Shown here one piece after another: positions 28,064 through 36,248 of a DNA stretch of 64,000 nt (positions are counted from its first letter, which is position 1; every line of letters begins with the position of its first letter). This DNA is from Pseudomonas guariconensis (GTDB lineage Bacteria; Pseudomonadota; Gammaproteobacteria; Pseudomonadales; Pseudomonadaceae): the NCBI RefSeq assembly GCF_900102675.1, contig NZ_FMYX01000008.1, positions 108,965 through 172,964 on the forward strand, in the 5' to 3' direction. Position numbers and translations under genes: made by a program. Below the pieces are notes generated by a model. It searched no databases, had not been told where the DNA came from, and was given only the letters and a program-made list of their open reading frames with translations.

Positions 28064-28176
28064 GCCGGTGCCCATTACCGCTTTGCTGACGCCAAGCGGT
28101 AATCCATTGCCGCTTTTCTGGCATTGCCGCCGGCAAGCAGGGCCTCAGTGCCCGGTTTTACTGGGGCTTTATCGCT

Positions 28177-28192
28177 TGGCACAAACCTTGCT
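28177..28192 (+). promoter_or_regulatory. Sigma-54 promoter of flgBCDE
   Basis: TTGGCACAAACCTTGCT contains TGGCAC-N5-TTGCT with GG and GC exactly 10 bases apart. Start expected near 28203, 38 bases before the flgB ATG. It fits FleQ/FleSR-RpoN control of rod and hook genes known in Pseudomonas. Confidence 0.9.
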
Positions 28193-28240
28193 CTAGCTTG
28201 CTCACGATTCTTCCGGTCAACCTTCGAAGGTTTCCCAGAC

Positions 28241-28648
28241 ATGAGCATCAGCTTCGACAAGGCGCTCGGCATCCATGAGCAGGCATTGAGCTTCCGCGCC
28301 CAGCGCGCCGAGGTTCTGGCCAACAACATCGCCAACGCCGACACGCCTAACTACAAGGCGCGTGACATGGATTTCTCGGCGGTGCTCGCCGCTGAAGCCG
28401 ACAAGCAGCAGAAAGGGCGCATTGCCCTGGATCGCACCAATAACCGCCACATCGAGGCCGAAGGCCTGGCCATGGGGGACGATACCCTCAAGTACCGCAC
28501 GCCGATGCAGCCGTCGATCGACCAGAACACCGTAGACGCCCAGATCGAGCAGTCCAACTACGCAGAGAACGCCATCGGCTTCCAGGCCAGCTTCACCCTG
28601 CTCAACAGCAAATTCAAAGGGCTGGTTTCGGCCCTGCGTGGAGAGTGA
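28241..28648 (+). CDS. flgB: Flagellar proximal rod protein FlgB
   Basis: Rod subunit of 135 aa (family about 135-140). The N-terminal motif LANNIANADTPNYKARDMDF is typical, and the C-terminal heptad helix (YAENAIGFQASFTLLNSKF) completes the D0 coiled-coil. ATG 28241 is preferred although the frame extends upstream to 28124, because MSISFDKALGIHEQAL is the usual start. First gene of flgB-flgC-flgD-flgE, coupled to flgC. Confidence 0.95.
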   Translation: MSISFDKALGIHEQALSFRAQRAEVLANNIANADTPNYKARDMDFSAVLAAEADKQQKGRIALDRTNNRHIEAEGLAMGDDTLKYRTPMQPSIDQNTVDAQIEQSNYAENAIGFQASFTLLNSKFKGLVSALRGE

Positions 28649-28650
28649 CC

Positions 28651-29094
28651 ATGTCCCTTGCCAGTGTCTTCAATATTGCCGGTAGCGGCATGAGCGCGCA
28701 GAACACCCGCCTCAATACCGTCGCTTCCAACATCGCCAACGCCGAGACTGTTTCCTCGAGCATCGACCAGACCTACCGCGCGCGTCATCCGGTGTTCGCC
28801 ACTACCTTCCAGCAAGCCCAGAACGGCGCTGGCCAGTCGCTGTTCCAGGATCAGGGCGAAGCGGGGCAGGGTGTGCAGGTGATGGGCATCGTCGAGGATC
28901 AGAGCAACCTTGAGGCGCGCTACGAGCCCAATCATCCGGCGGCGAACAAGGACGGCTACGTCTACTACCCCAATGTCAATGTGGTGGAGGAGATGGCTGA
29001 CATGATCTCCGCCAGCCGTGCGTTCCAGACCAACGCCGAGCTGATGAACACCGCCAAGACCATGATGCAGAAGGTGCTGACCCTCGGTCAGTGA
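28651..29094 (+). CDS. flgC: Flagellar proximal rod protein FlgC
   Basis: Rod subunit of 147 aa. The conserved N-terminus is MSLASVFNIAGSGMSAQNTR and then VASNIANAET; the C-terminus has NVNVVEEMADMISASRAFQ. ATG 28651 lies two bases after the flgB stop with GGAGAG just upstream; GTG 28645 is in frame but does not match the family start. Confidence 0.95.
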   Translation: MSLASVFNIAGSGMSAQNTRLNTVASNIANAETVSSSIDQTYRARHPVFATTFQQAQNGAGQSLFQDQGEAGQGVQVMGIVEDQSNLEARYEPNHPAANKDGYVYYPNVNVVEEMADMISASRAFQTNAELMNTAKTMMQKVLTLGQ

Positions 29095-29109
29095 TAAGGA
29101 GTCAGGATC

Positions 29110-29814
29110 ATGGCAGTCAACAGCACCGGCGGTGTGAACCTCAACGACGTCCTCGCGGCGTCGGGCGTCAGCACTGGCACCACCAAGAAGCCCGCACCCG
29201 AGAACACTGACAAGAACGCCCTGGGCAAGGATGCGTTCCTGCAGTTGCTGGTCACCCAGATGCAGCACCAGAACCCGCTCGATCCTCAGGATAACAGCGA
29301 GTTCGTCGCCCAGCTGGCGCAGTTCAGCAGTCTGGAAGGCATCACCACGCTCAACAGCACGGTCAATTCCATTGCCGGTGCCATGGGTTCGTCCCAGGCC
29401 CTGCAGGCTTCGTCGTTGGTGGGTCGTTCGGTGATCGTGCAGAACGATAAAGCGGTGGTCGACACCACCCAGAGTTTCAATGGCCAGTTCATCGTCCCGC
29501 AAGGTATCAGCGAGGCGAAGATCACCATCAAGGATAAAGACGGCAACACCATCAAGACCATCGAGTTGGGCCAGCAGAAAGCCGGTTACGCCGACTTCAT
29601 CTGGGATGGCACCAATGACAAGGGTGAAAAGGTCGACCCGGGCACCTATAGCTTCTCGGCCACCACCATGGTCGATGGCAAGTCGACGCAGATGTACACC
29701 CTGCTGCCAGCCAAGGTCACCAGCGTCAGCATCAACCCCAATGGCGAGATGATGCTCAACCTTGCAGGGCTCGGGAAAGTTTCTCTGTCCAGCGTGCAAA
29801 CCATTGGTATCTAA
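29110..29814 (+). CDS. flgD: Hook assembly scaffold protein FlgD
   Basis: Hook cap of 234 aa needed to polymerise FlgE and removed from the finished hook. Conserved N-terminal segment KDAFLQLLVTQMQHQNPLDP, then FVAQLAQFSSLEG; a C-terminal FLN/tudor-like half includes KAGYADFIWDGTNDKGEKVD. AAGGAG precedes ATG. Third gene of the operon. Confidence 0.95.
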   Translation: MAVNSTGGVNLNDVLAASGVSTGTTKKPAPENTDKNALGKDAFLQLLVTQMQHQNPLDPQDNSEFVAQLAQFSSLEGITTLNSTVNSIAGAMGSSQALQASSLVGRSVIVQNDKAVVDTTQSFNGQFIVPQGISEAKITIKDKDGNTIKTIELGQQKAGYADFIWDGTNDKGEKVDPGTYSFSATTMVDGKSTQMYTLLPAKVTSVSINPNGEMMLNLAGLGKVSLSSVQTIGI

Positions 29815-29845
29815 GGCCGGCTAGAGCGGCACAAGGAGCGAATTC

Positions 29846-31201
29846 ATGTCTTTCAACATCGGTCTTAGTGGTCTGTACGCTGCCAACAAGCAGCTGGATG
29901 TCACCGGTAACAACATCGCCAACGTCAATACCGTTGGTTTCAAGTCGTCGCGCGCCGAGTTCGCGGACGTCTACGCAGGTGCCAACCGCCTGGGTGTCGG
30001 CAAGAACCAAGTGGGCAACGGTGTGCGTCTGGCGGCCGTCTCCCAGCAATTCAGCCAGGGTGACATCAACAACACCGGCAACGTACTGGACATGGGTATC
30101 CAGGGGCAGGGCTTCTTCGTGCTGTCGGACAACGGCTCGATGGTCTATACCCGTGCCGGTGCCTTCCAGACCAACAAAGACAACTATGTGGTCACCTCGG
30201 ACGGCCTGCGCCTGCAAGGCTATGCCGCCGACTCGACCGGCAAGATCCAGAAGGGCGTGCTGACCGATCTGAAGATCGACACCTCCGCTCTGGCCCCCAA
30301 GGCCACGTCCCTGATCGACCAGGGCATCAACCTGAATTCCTCGGCCACCGACATTCCGCTGATGGTCGACGACGGTACCGGTACCATGGTGCCGAACAAG
30401 CCGTTCGATCCCTCTGACGAAACCACCTACACCAAGTCGTTCCCGACCAAGGTGTACGACAGTCAGGGCAACGAGCACACCATGGAGCAGTTCTATCGCA
30501 AGACCGGCACCAACCAGTGGACCATGTACACCCTGGTCGATGGACGCAATCCGTTCGACCCGGCCAGCACCACGCCGCTGAGCGGCACCATCAGCTTCAA
30601 CAGCGACGGTTCGGTCAATGCGATGACGGCCAACAACACCGGCCTGCCGCCTGGTTCGTCGTTCACCGTGAACAACAACACCTTCACCATGACTGGCTGG
30701 ATTCCGGCGTCCAAGGATGCTTCGGGTAACTGGGCTGCCAATGGCGCGGCGGGCAATGCTGGTGGCATGCGTCTGTCGATGAACAGCACCACCTCGTACA
30801 ACACCGAGACCGCGCGTATGTCGCAGTCCCAGGACGGTTACGCCACCGGTATTCTGTCGAGCCTGAGCATCGATTCCACCGGTGTGATGTTCGCCAGCTT
30901 CAGCAACCAGCAGTCCCGTGCGATCGGTCAGGTGGCCGTTGCCAGCTTCGCCAACGAGCAGGGCCTGCAGCAGATCGGTGGCACCCGCTGGACCGAAACC
31001 TTCTCCTCCGGCATTCCAGGCATCGACGCACCCAAGACCGGTACCTTGGGTAGCGTGGAGTCCAACTCGCTGGAAGCCTCCAACGTCAACCTGACCCAGG
31101 AGTTGGTCGAGCTGATCAAGGCGCAGAGCAACTACCAGGCCAACGCCAAGACCATCTCCACCGAAAGCACCATCATGCAGACCATCATCCAGATGACCTG
31201 A
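29846..31201 (+). CDS. flgE: Flagellar hook protein FlgE
   Basis: Hook subunit of 451 aa. The N-terminal D0 region is MSFNIGLSGLYAANKQLDVT followed by GNNIANVNTVGFKSSRAEF, and the C-terminal D0 helix includes ELIKAQSNYQANAKTIST. The central variable domains account for the length. AAGGAG precedes ATG. Last gene of the flgB operon, followed by an inverted repeat. Confidence 0.95.
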   Translation: MSFNIGLSGLYAANKQLDVTGNNIANVNTVGFKSSRAEFADVYAGANRLGVGKNQVGNGVRLAAVSQQFSQGDINNTGNVLDMGIQGQGFFVLSDNGSMVYTRAGAFQTNKDNYVVTSDGLRLQGYAADSTGKIQKGVLTDLKIDTSALAPKATSLIDQGINLNSSATDIPLMVDDGTGTMVPNKPFDPSDETTYTKSFPTKVYDSQGNEHTMEQFYRKTGTNQWTMYTLVDGRNPFDPASTTPLSGTISFNSDGSVNAMTANNTGLPPGSSFTVNNNTFTMTGWIPASKDASGNWAANGAAGNAGGMRLSMNSTTSYNTETARMSQSQDGYATGILSSLSIDSTGVMFASFSNQQSRAIGQVAVASFANEQGLQQIGGTRWTETFSSGIPGIDAPKTGTLGSVESNSLEASNVNLTQELVELIKAQSNYQANAKTISTESTIMQTIIQMT

Positions 31202-31225
31202 TGGTCGCTGGTCGGTCGAGTGCGC

Positions 31226-31255
31226 ACGAACCCCTTTCCCGATAAAGGGGTTCGT
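31226..31255 (+). terminator. Probable terminator after flgE
   Basis: ACGAACCCCTTT (31226-31237) pairs with AAAGGGGTTCGT (31244-31255). Only a short GTTTTC follows, so termination may be partial. Confidence 0.68.
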
Positions 31256-31274
31256 CGTTTTCGAGGTAAGGCTC

Positions 31275-31460
31275 ATGAAGAAATGGATTGTGACGCTCGC
31301 CGCAGCGCTGTGCCTGCTCCAGGTCCAGGCGGCTGCGGCGCCGTGGTGGCGCTGGGAGAGCCAGGCCGACGGGCGCCTGGTGTGTTCGCAGTGGTCGCCG
31401 GGGGAGGGGTGGAAGCGCTTCGCCGGCCCGTACAACAACGCCGGTTGCCGCGAGCTGTAG
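31275..31460 (+). CDS. Small secreted protein between flgE and flgF
   Basis: 61-aa protein of unknown function. A clear Sec signal peptide (MKKWIVTLAAALCLLQVQAA) precedes a mature part of about 40 residues rich in Trp and Gly with two Cys (VCSQWSPGEGWKRFAGP, then NAGCREL) that could form one disulfide. GAGGTAAGG supports the start. A similar small gene occupies this place in other Pseudomonas genomes to my knowledge, so it is probably real. It has its own terminator and may be read from the flgE transcript. A role in the hook or P/L ring envelope zone is only suggested by position. Confidence 0.72.
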   Translation: MKKWIVTLAAALCLLQVQAAAAPWWRWESQADGRLVCSQWSPGEGWKRFAGPYNNAGCREL

Positions 31461-31525
31461 CCGATTGCCGTCAGCGGCAAGATGGCGCCGGATATCCGGC
31501 GTTGCTCGTTCCAAAGGCTTCCCTC

Positions 31526-31549
31526 AAAGCCCGTATTCACGGGCTTTTT
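31526..31549 (+). terminator. Terminator before the flgF promoter
   Basis: AAAGCCCGT (31526-31534) pairs with ACGGGCTTT (31539-31547) and leads into a T-run. Confidence 0.88.
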
Positions 31550-31566
31550 CATGCTTTTCAAAAGTT

Positions 31567-31582
31567 GGTTCGGAACTTGCTT
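31567..31582 (+). promoter_or_regulatory. Sigma-54 promoter of flgFGHIJKL
   Basis: TTGGTTCGGAACTTGCT has GG and GC 10 bases apart (31568-31569 and 31580-31581). Start near 31593, 47 bases before flgF. Confidence 0.82.
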
Positions 31583-31639
31583 TAGTGCCTGCACAGCAAC
31601 GTCGGCGGCAATCGCTCGTCAGTGCAGTGGAGAATGACT

Positions 31640-32380
31640 GTGGACAAAATGCTTTACGTGGCCATGACCGGTGCCAGCCAGAACGCGCTGGCCCAGCGGG
31701 CCCACGCCAACAACCTGGCGAACGTTTCCACCAACGGTTTTCAGCGCGACCTGGAGCAGGCGCGTTCGATGCCGGTGTTCGGTGACAGCTTTCCGGCGCG
31801 CGCCTTCGCCATGAGCGAACGCCCGGCCACGGATTTCACTGCTGGCGCAATGGTCGAGACCGGTCGCGAACTGGACGTGGCAGTCACCGGCGATGGCTTC
31901 ATTGCCGTGCAGGCGCCGGACGGCAGCGAAGCCTATGTGCGCACCGGCAGCCTGAACATCGATGCCCTGGGCGTGCTGCGTGCCGGCAACGGCATGCCGG
32001 TGATGGGCAACGGTGGCCCGATCGCGATTCCGCCTGAGCAGAAGGTGGAGATCGGTGAAGACGGCACCATCAGCATTCGCGCCATGGGCGAGGACCCGCG
32101 GGTCATGGCCGAGGTCGACCGCATCAAGCTGGTCAATCCGGACACCAAGAACCTGACCAAGGGCCTGGACGGCATGATCCACACCAAGAACGGCCAGCCC
32201 GCCGATGCCGACGTCAACGTGCGGGTGGCGTCGGGCTTTTTGGAGTCGAGCAACGTCAATGCCGTCGAGGAAATGACCTCGGTGCTGGCGCTGTCCCGTC
32301 AATTCGAACTGCACGTCAAGATGATGAACGCGGCCAAGGAAGGCGATGAAGCCATGGCGCGTGTTTTGCAAATCGGCTAA
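31640..32380 (+). CDS. flgF: Flagellar proximal rod protein FlgF
   Basis: Rod subunit of 246 aa. The N-terminus MDKMLYVAMTGASQNALAQ and [19 protein letters not shown] are typical; the C-terminus has NVNAVEEMTSVLALSRQFE. GTG 31640 is preferred: GGAGA lies 6 bases upstream and it gives the family start MDKMLYVAM. The longer frame from 31622 lacks a ribosome site. First gene of a seven-gene operon. Confidence 0.94.
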   Translation: MDKMLYVAMTGASQNALAQRAHANNLANVSTNGFQRDLEQARSMPVFGDSFPARAFAMSERPATDFTAGAMVETGRELDVAVTGDGFIAVQAPDGSEAYVRTGSLNIDALGVLRAGNGMPVMGNGGPIAIPPEQKVEIGEDGTISIRAMGEDPRVMAEVDRIKLVNPDTKNLTKGLDGMIHTKNGQPADADVNVRVASGFLESSNVNAVEEMTSVLALSRQFELHVKMMNAAKEGDEAMARVLQIG

Positions 32381-32428
32381 TCACTTTTGAACGGGTGCCG
32401 TAAAACAGGCGCACGAGGAGAACACTAA

Positions 32429-33214
32429 ATGCTTCCGGCTCTTTGGGTCGCTAAGACCGGCCTGTCCGCCCAGGACACCAACCTGACCGTCATCTCCAAC
32501 AACCTGGCGAACGTCTCGACCACCGGCTTCAAGCGTGATCGCGCCGAGTTCCAGGACCTTTTGTACCAGATCAAGCGTCAGCCGGGTGCTCAGTCGACCC
32601 AGGACAGCGAGCTGCCTTCGGGCCTGCAGGTCGGTACCGGTGTGCGCATTGTCGGTACTCAGAAGAACTTCCAGACCGGCAGCCTGCAGACCACCGAAAA
32701 CCCGCTGGACATGGCCGTCAACGGTCGCGGTTTCTTCCAGGTGCTGCAGCCTGATGGCACTGTTTCGTACACCCGTGACGGCACCTTCCACCTGAACTCC
32801 GACGGCCAGATCGTCACCGCCAACGGTTTTGCCCTTGAGCCTGCGATCGTCGTGCCGCCGGATGCCCAGACCTTCACCGTTGGCCAGGACGGCACCGTGT
32901 CGATCACCACCGCCGGCAACCCGGCCGCGCAGATCATCGGCAACATCCAGACCGCCGACTTCATCAACCCGGCAGGCCTGCAAGCCGTCGGCAATAACCT
33001 GTTCCTCGAGACTGCAGCCAGCGGTGCGCCACAGATCGGCACCCCGGGCCTGAACGGCTTCGGCACCACCCTGCAGCAGACTCTGGAAAACTCCAACGTC
33101 AGCACCGTGGAAGAGTTGGTGAACATGATCACCACCCAGCGCGCCTACGAGATGAACTCCAAGGTCATCTCCACCGCCGACCAGATGCTGTCGTTCGTCA
33201 CCCAGCAGCTGTAA
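32429..33214 (+). CDS. flgG: Flagellar distal rod protein FlgG
   Basis: Distal rod subunit of 261 aa, the standard length. [20 protein letters not shown], then [20 protein letters not shown], and the FlgG-specific [19 protein letters not shown] region are present. C-terminal helix [26 protein letters not shown] precedes ATG. Confidence 0.96.
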   Translation: MLPALWVAKTGLSAQDTNLTVISNNLANVSTTGFKRDRAEFQDLLYQIKRQPGAQSTQDSELPSGLQVGTGVRIVGTQKNFQTGSLQTTENPLDMAVNGRGFFQVLQPDGTVSYTRDGTFHLNSDGQIVTANGFALEPAIVVPPDAQTFTVGQDGTVSITTAGNPAAQIIGNIQTADFINPAGLQAVGNNLFLETAASGAPQIGTPGLNGFGTTLQQTLENSNVSTVEELVNMITTQRAYEMNSKVISTADQMLSFVTQQL

Positions 33215-33246
33215 GACCCAAGCCCGTTACACGTGAGGTAAGCGTC

Positions 33247-33942
33247 ATGAATCGTCTGTTGTCCGTCTTCGCCCTGGGGGGCGCGGTGTTGTTGGCCGGT
33301 TGCGTCGGGCCGACGCCAAAGCCAAACGACCCGTACTATGCGCCGGTCGTGCCGCGTACCCCGCTGCCGGCGTCGGCGGCCAATGGCTCGATCTATCAGG
33401 CTGGCTTCGAGCAGAACCTGTACACCGATCGCAAAGCGTTCCGCGTGGGTGACATCATCACCATCACGCTCAACGAGCGCACCTCAGCGAGCAAGAACGC
33501 AGGTTCCCAGATCCAGAAGAACAGCAAAGCCAACATCGGCCTGAGTTCACTGTTCGGTACGGTGCCGAACACCAACAACCCGTTCGGCAGTGGCGACCTC
33601 ACGCTGGAGGCGGGGTACAGCGGCGATCGCGCCACCAAGGGTGACAGCAAGGCTACCCAGGGCAACACCCTGACAGGTTCGATCACCGTCACCGTAGCTG
33701 AAGTGTTGCCAAACGGCATCATCGCCGTGCGCGGTGAAAAGTGGATGACCCTGAACACCGGCGAAGAGCTGGTGCGCATCGCAGGTCTTGTCCGTGCCGA
33801 TGACATCGCTACCGACAACACCGTGCCATCCACCCGCGTGGCCGATGCACGTATTACCTATTCGGGCACAGGTTCCTTCGCCGATGCCAGCCAGCCTGGT
33901 TGGCTGGACCGCTTCTTCACGAGCCCGCTTTGGCCCTTCTGA
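33247..33942 (+). CDS. flgH: Flagellar L-ring lipoprotein FlgH
   Basis: Outer-membrane L-ring subunit of 231 aa. The lipoprotein signal ends in the lipobox LLAGC with the acylated Cys at residue 19. Conserved segments [19 protein letters not shown] and [19 protein letters not shown] match the family. It ends eleven bases before flgI. Confidence 0.96.
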   Translation: MNRLLSVFALGGAVLLAGCVGPTPKPNDPYYAPVVPRTPLPASAANGSIYQAGFEQNLYTDRKAFRVGDIITITLNERTSASKNAGSQIQKNSKANIGLSSLFGTVPNTNNPFGSGDLTLEAGYSGDRATKGDSKATQGNTLTGSITVTVAEVLPNGIIAVRGEKWMTLNTGEELVRIAGLVRADDIATDNTVPSTRVADARITYSGTGSFADASQPGWLDRFFTSPLWPF

Positions 33943-33953
33943 GTCGGATGACC

Positions 33954-35063
33954 ATGTTCAACGTAAGGCAGCTGATTGCCGCGACCCTGCTCCTGTCCTG
34001 CGCGTTCGGTGCTCACGCCGAACGCCTGAAGGACATCGCCAGCATTTCTGGCGTGCGTACCAACCAGTTGATCGGCTATGGCCTGGTGGTGGGGTTGAAC
34101 GGTACGGGTGACCAGACCACCCAAACCCCGTTCACCCTGCAGACCTTCAACAACATGCTGTCCCAGTTCGGCATCAAGGTGCCGCCGGGGTCGGGCAACG
34201 TGCAGCTCAAGAACGTCGCCGCGGTATCGGTGCACGCTGATCTGCCGGCCTTCGCCAAGCCCGGCCAAGTGGTGGACATCACCGTTTCGTCGATCGGCAA
34301 CTCCAAGAGCCTGCGCGGCGGCAGCCTGCTGATGACCCCGCTCAAGGGGATTGATGGCAACGTCTATGCCATCGCCCAGGGCAACCTGGTAGTGGGTGGC
34401 TTTGACGCAGAGGGGCGAGACGGCTCCAAGATCACCGTCAACGTTCCGTCGGCTGGTCGTATCCCAGGTGGGGCCACCGTCGAGCGCGCCGTGCCGAGCG
34501 GCTTCAACCAGGGCAACAGCCTGACGCTGAACCTCAATCGCCCGGATTTCACCACCGCCAAGCACATTGTCGACAAGATCAACGACATGCTCGGCCCAGG
34601 TGTGGCCCAGGCCGTCGATGGCGGCTCGGTGCGTGTCACTGCGCCCATGGACCCGAGCCAGCGTGTGGACTACCTGTCGATCCTCGAGAACCTGGAGATC
34701 GACCCAGGCCAGGCCGTGGCCAAGGTCATCATCAACTCGCGCACCGGCACCATCGTCATTGGCCAGAACGTCAAGGTCTCGCCGGCGGCAGTCACCCATG
34801 GCAGCCTGACCGTGACCATCACCGAAGACCCGATCGTCAGCCAGCCTGGACCGTTCTCCAATGGCCAGACCGCTGTAGTGCCGCGCTCGAAGGTCAACGC
34901 CCAGCAGGAAGCCAAGCCAATGTTCAAGTTCGGCCCGGGCACCACCCTGGACGAGATCGTGCGTGCGGTGAACCAGGTGGGCGCGGCGCCCAGCGACCTG
35001 ATGGCGATCCTCGAAGCCCTGAAGCAGGCCGGCGCCTTGCAAGCCGACCTGATCGTGATCTGA
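33954..35063 (+). CDS. flgI: Flagellar P-ring protein FlgI
   Basis: Periplasmic P-ring subunit of 369 aa, the length known in P. putida. The signal peptide [20 protein letters not shown] is cleaved just before [13 protein letters not shown]. Family segments [19 protein letters not shown] and [16 protein letters not shown] are present. An ATG two codons upstream (33948) is possible. Assembly depends on FlgA, encoded at 25404-26156. Confidence 0.96.
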   Translation: MFNVRQLIAATLLLSCAFGAHAERLKDIASISGVRTNQLIGYGLVVGLNGTGDQTTQTPFTLQTFNNMLSQFGIKVPPGSGNVQLKNVAAVSVHADLPAFAKPGQVVDITVSSIGNSKSLRGGSLLMTPLKGIDGNVYAIAQGNLVVGGFDAEGRDGSKITVNVPSAGRIPGGATVERAVPSGFNQGNSLTLNLNRPDFTTAKHIVDKINDMLGPGVAQAVDGGSVRVTAPMDPSQRVDYLSILENLEIDPGQAVAKVIINSRTGTIVIGQNVKVSPAAVTHGSLTVTITEDPIVSQPGPFSNGQTAVVPRSKVNAQQEAKPMFKFGPGTTLDEIVRAVNQVGAAPSDLMAILEALKQAGALQADLIVI

Positions 35064-35075
35064 GGACGCCAGCCC

Positions 35076-36236
35076 ATGAATTCCAAGAGCCTGGTTTCCG
35101 GACACGCCGACAGCGGTGCCTACACCGACCTCAACCGCTTAAGCTCGCTCAAGCACGGTGATCGCGACAGCGATGCCAACGTGCGCAAGGTGGCCCAGGA
35201 GTTCGAGTCGTTGTTCATCAGCGAGATGCTCAAGGCCTCGCGCAAGGCCAGTGACGTGCTGGCCGACGACAACCCGATGAACAGCGAGACGGTCAAGCAG
35301 TACCGCGACATGTACGACCAGCAGTTGGCCGTGAGCATGTCCCGCGAAGGCGGCGGTATCGGCCTGCAGGATGTGCTGGTGCGTCAGCTGTCCAAGAACA
35401 AGCCTGCGCCGGTCAACACCAGCCCGTTCCCGCGTATCGAAGGGCATGCCCCGGCGCTGTGGGGCAGCAAAGTGGCCGAACCCATGCATTTCAGTGAAAC
35501 GGCCGGCACCCGCAACGACGTGGCTGCGCTCAACTCGCGGCGCCTGGCCCTGCCGGGCAAGCTGACGGATCGTTTGCTGGCCGGCATCGTGCCGTCGGCG
35601 AGCACCACCAATACCGCTGCCGTGCCGGCCCGCGAAGGACAGCAGGTGGCCAGCGCCGCCCGCGCCTTCGCTGCGCCGGATGGGACGCGCATTCTTGGCC
35701 GCGCCGTGGCTCAGCCACCGCTGGCGCCGAAGAAGGCCTTCACCGACAGCGACCAGTTCGTCGCCACCATGCTGCCGATGGCCGAGCAGGCCGCCAAGCG
35801 TATCGGTATCGACCCCCGTTACCTGGTAGCCCAGGCTGCCCTGGAAACCGGTTGGGGCAAGTCGGTCATGCGCAATGCCGATGGCAGCAGCAGCCACAAC
35901 CTGTTCGGCATCAAGGCCACCGGTAACTGGCAAGGTGGGCAGGCGAGGGCGATCACCAGTGAGTTTCGTGGCGGGCAGTTCGTCAAGGAGACTGCGGCGT
36001 TCCGTTCCTACGATTCCTACCAGGACAGCTTCCATGACCTGGTCAGCCTGTTGCAGAACAACGCGCGCTATCAAGATGCGGTGAAGTCGGCCGATAACCC
36101 GGAACAGTTCGTGCGAGAGCTGCAGAAGGCCGGGTACGCCACCGACCCGAACTACGCCAGCAAGATCTCGCAGATCGCAAGACAGATGAAGTCGTACGAG
36201 AGCTACGCGATGCTCGGTACCACAACGAAACTTTAA
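35076..36236 (+). CDS. flgJ: Rod-cap/peptidoglycan hydrolase FlgJ
   Basis: Bifunctional protein of 386 aa. The N-terminal rod-binding domain covers about residues 30-115 (VAQEFESLFISEMLKASRK, then YDQQLAVSMS). A linker leads to a C-terminal beta-N-acetylglucosaminidase domain (residues 220-380) with the catalytic Glu in AALETGWGKSVM and the conserved NLFGIKATGNW. It opens a hole in the peptidoglycan for the rod. It starts 12 bases after flgI. Confidence 0.95.
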   Translation: MNSKSLVSGHADSGAYTDLNRLSSLKHGDRDSDANVRKVAQEFESLFISEMLKASRKASDVLADDNPMNSETVKQYRDMYDQQLAVSMSREGGGIGLQDVLVRQLSKNKPAPVNTSPFPRIEGHAPALWGSKVAEPMHFSETAGTRNDVAALNSRRLALPGKLTDRLLAGIVPSASTTNTAAVPAREGQQVASAARAFAAPDGTRILGRAVAQPPLAPKKAFTDSDQFVATMLPMAEQAAKRIGIDPRYLVAQAALETGWGKSVMRNADGSSSHNLFGIKATGNWQGGQARAITSEFRGGQFVKETAAFRSYDSYQDSFHDLVSLLQNNARYQDAVKSADNPEQFVRELQKAGYATDPNYASKISQIARQMKSYESYAMLGTTTKL

Positions 36237-36248
36237 GGGTTTGGAACC

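Noticed and set aside
29756..31594. 612-codon open frame antisense to flgE
   Set aside because: Complement of a conserved hook gene with no family signature.
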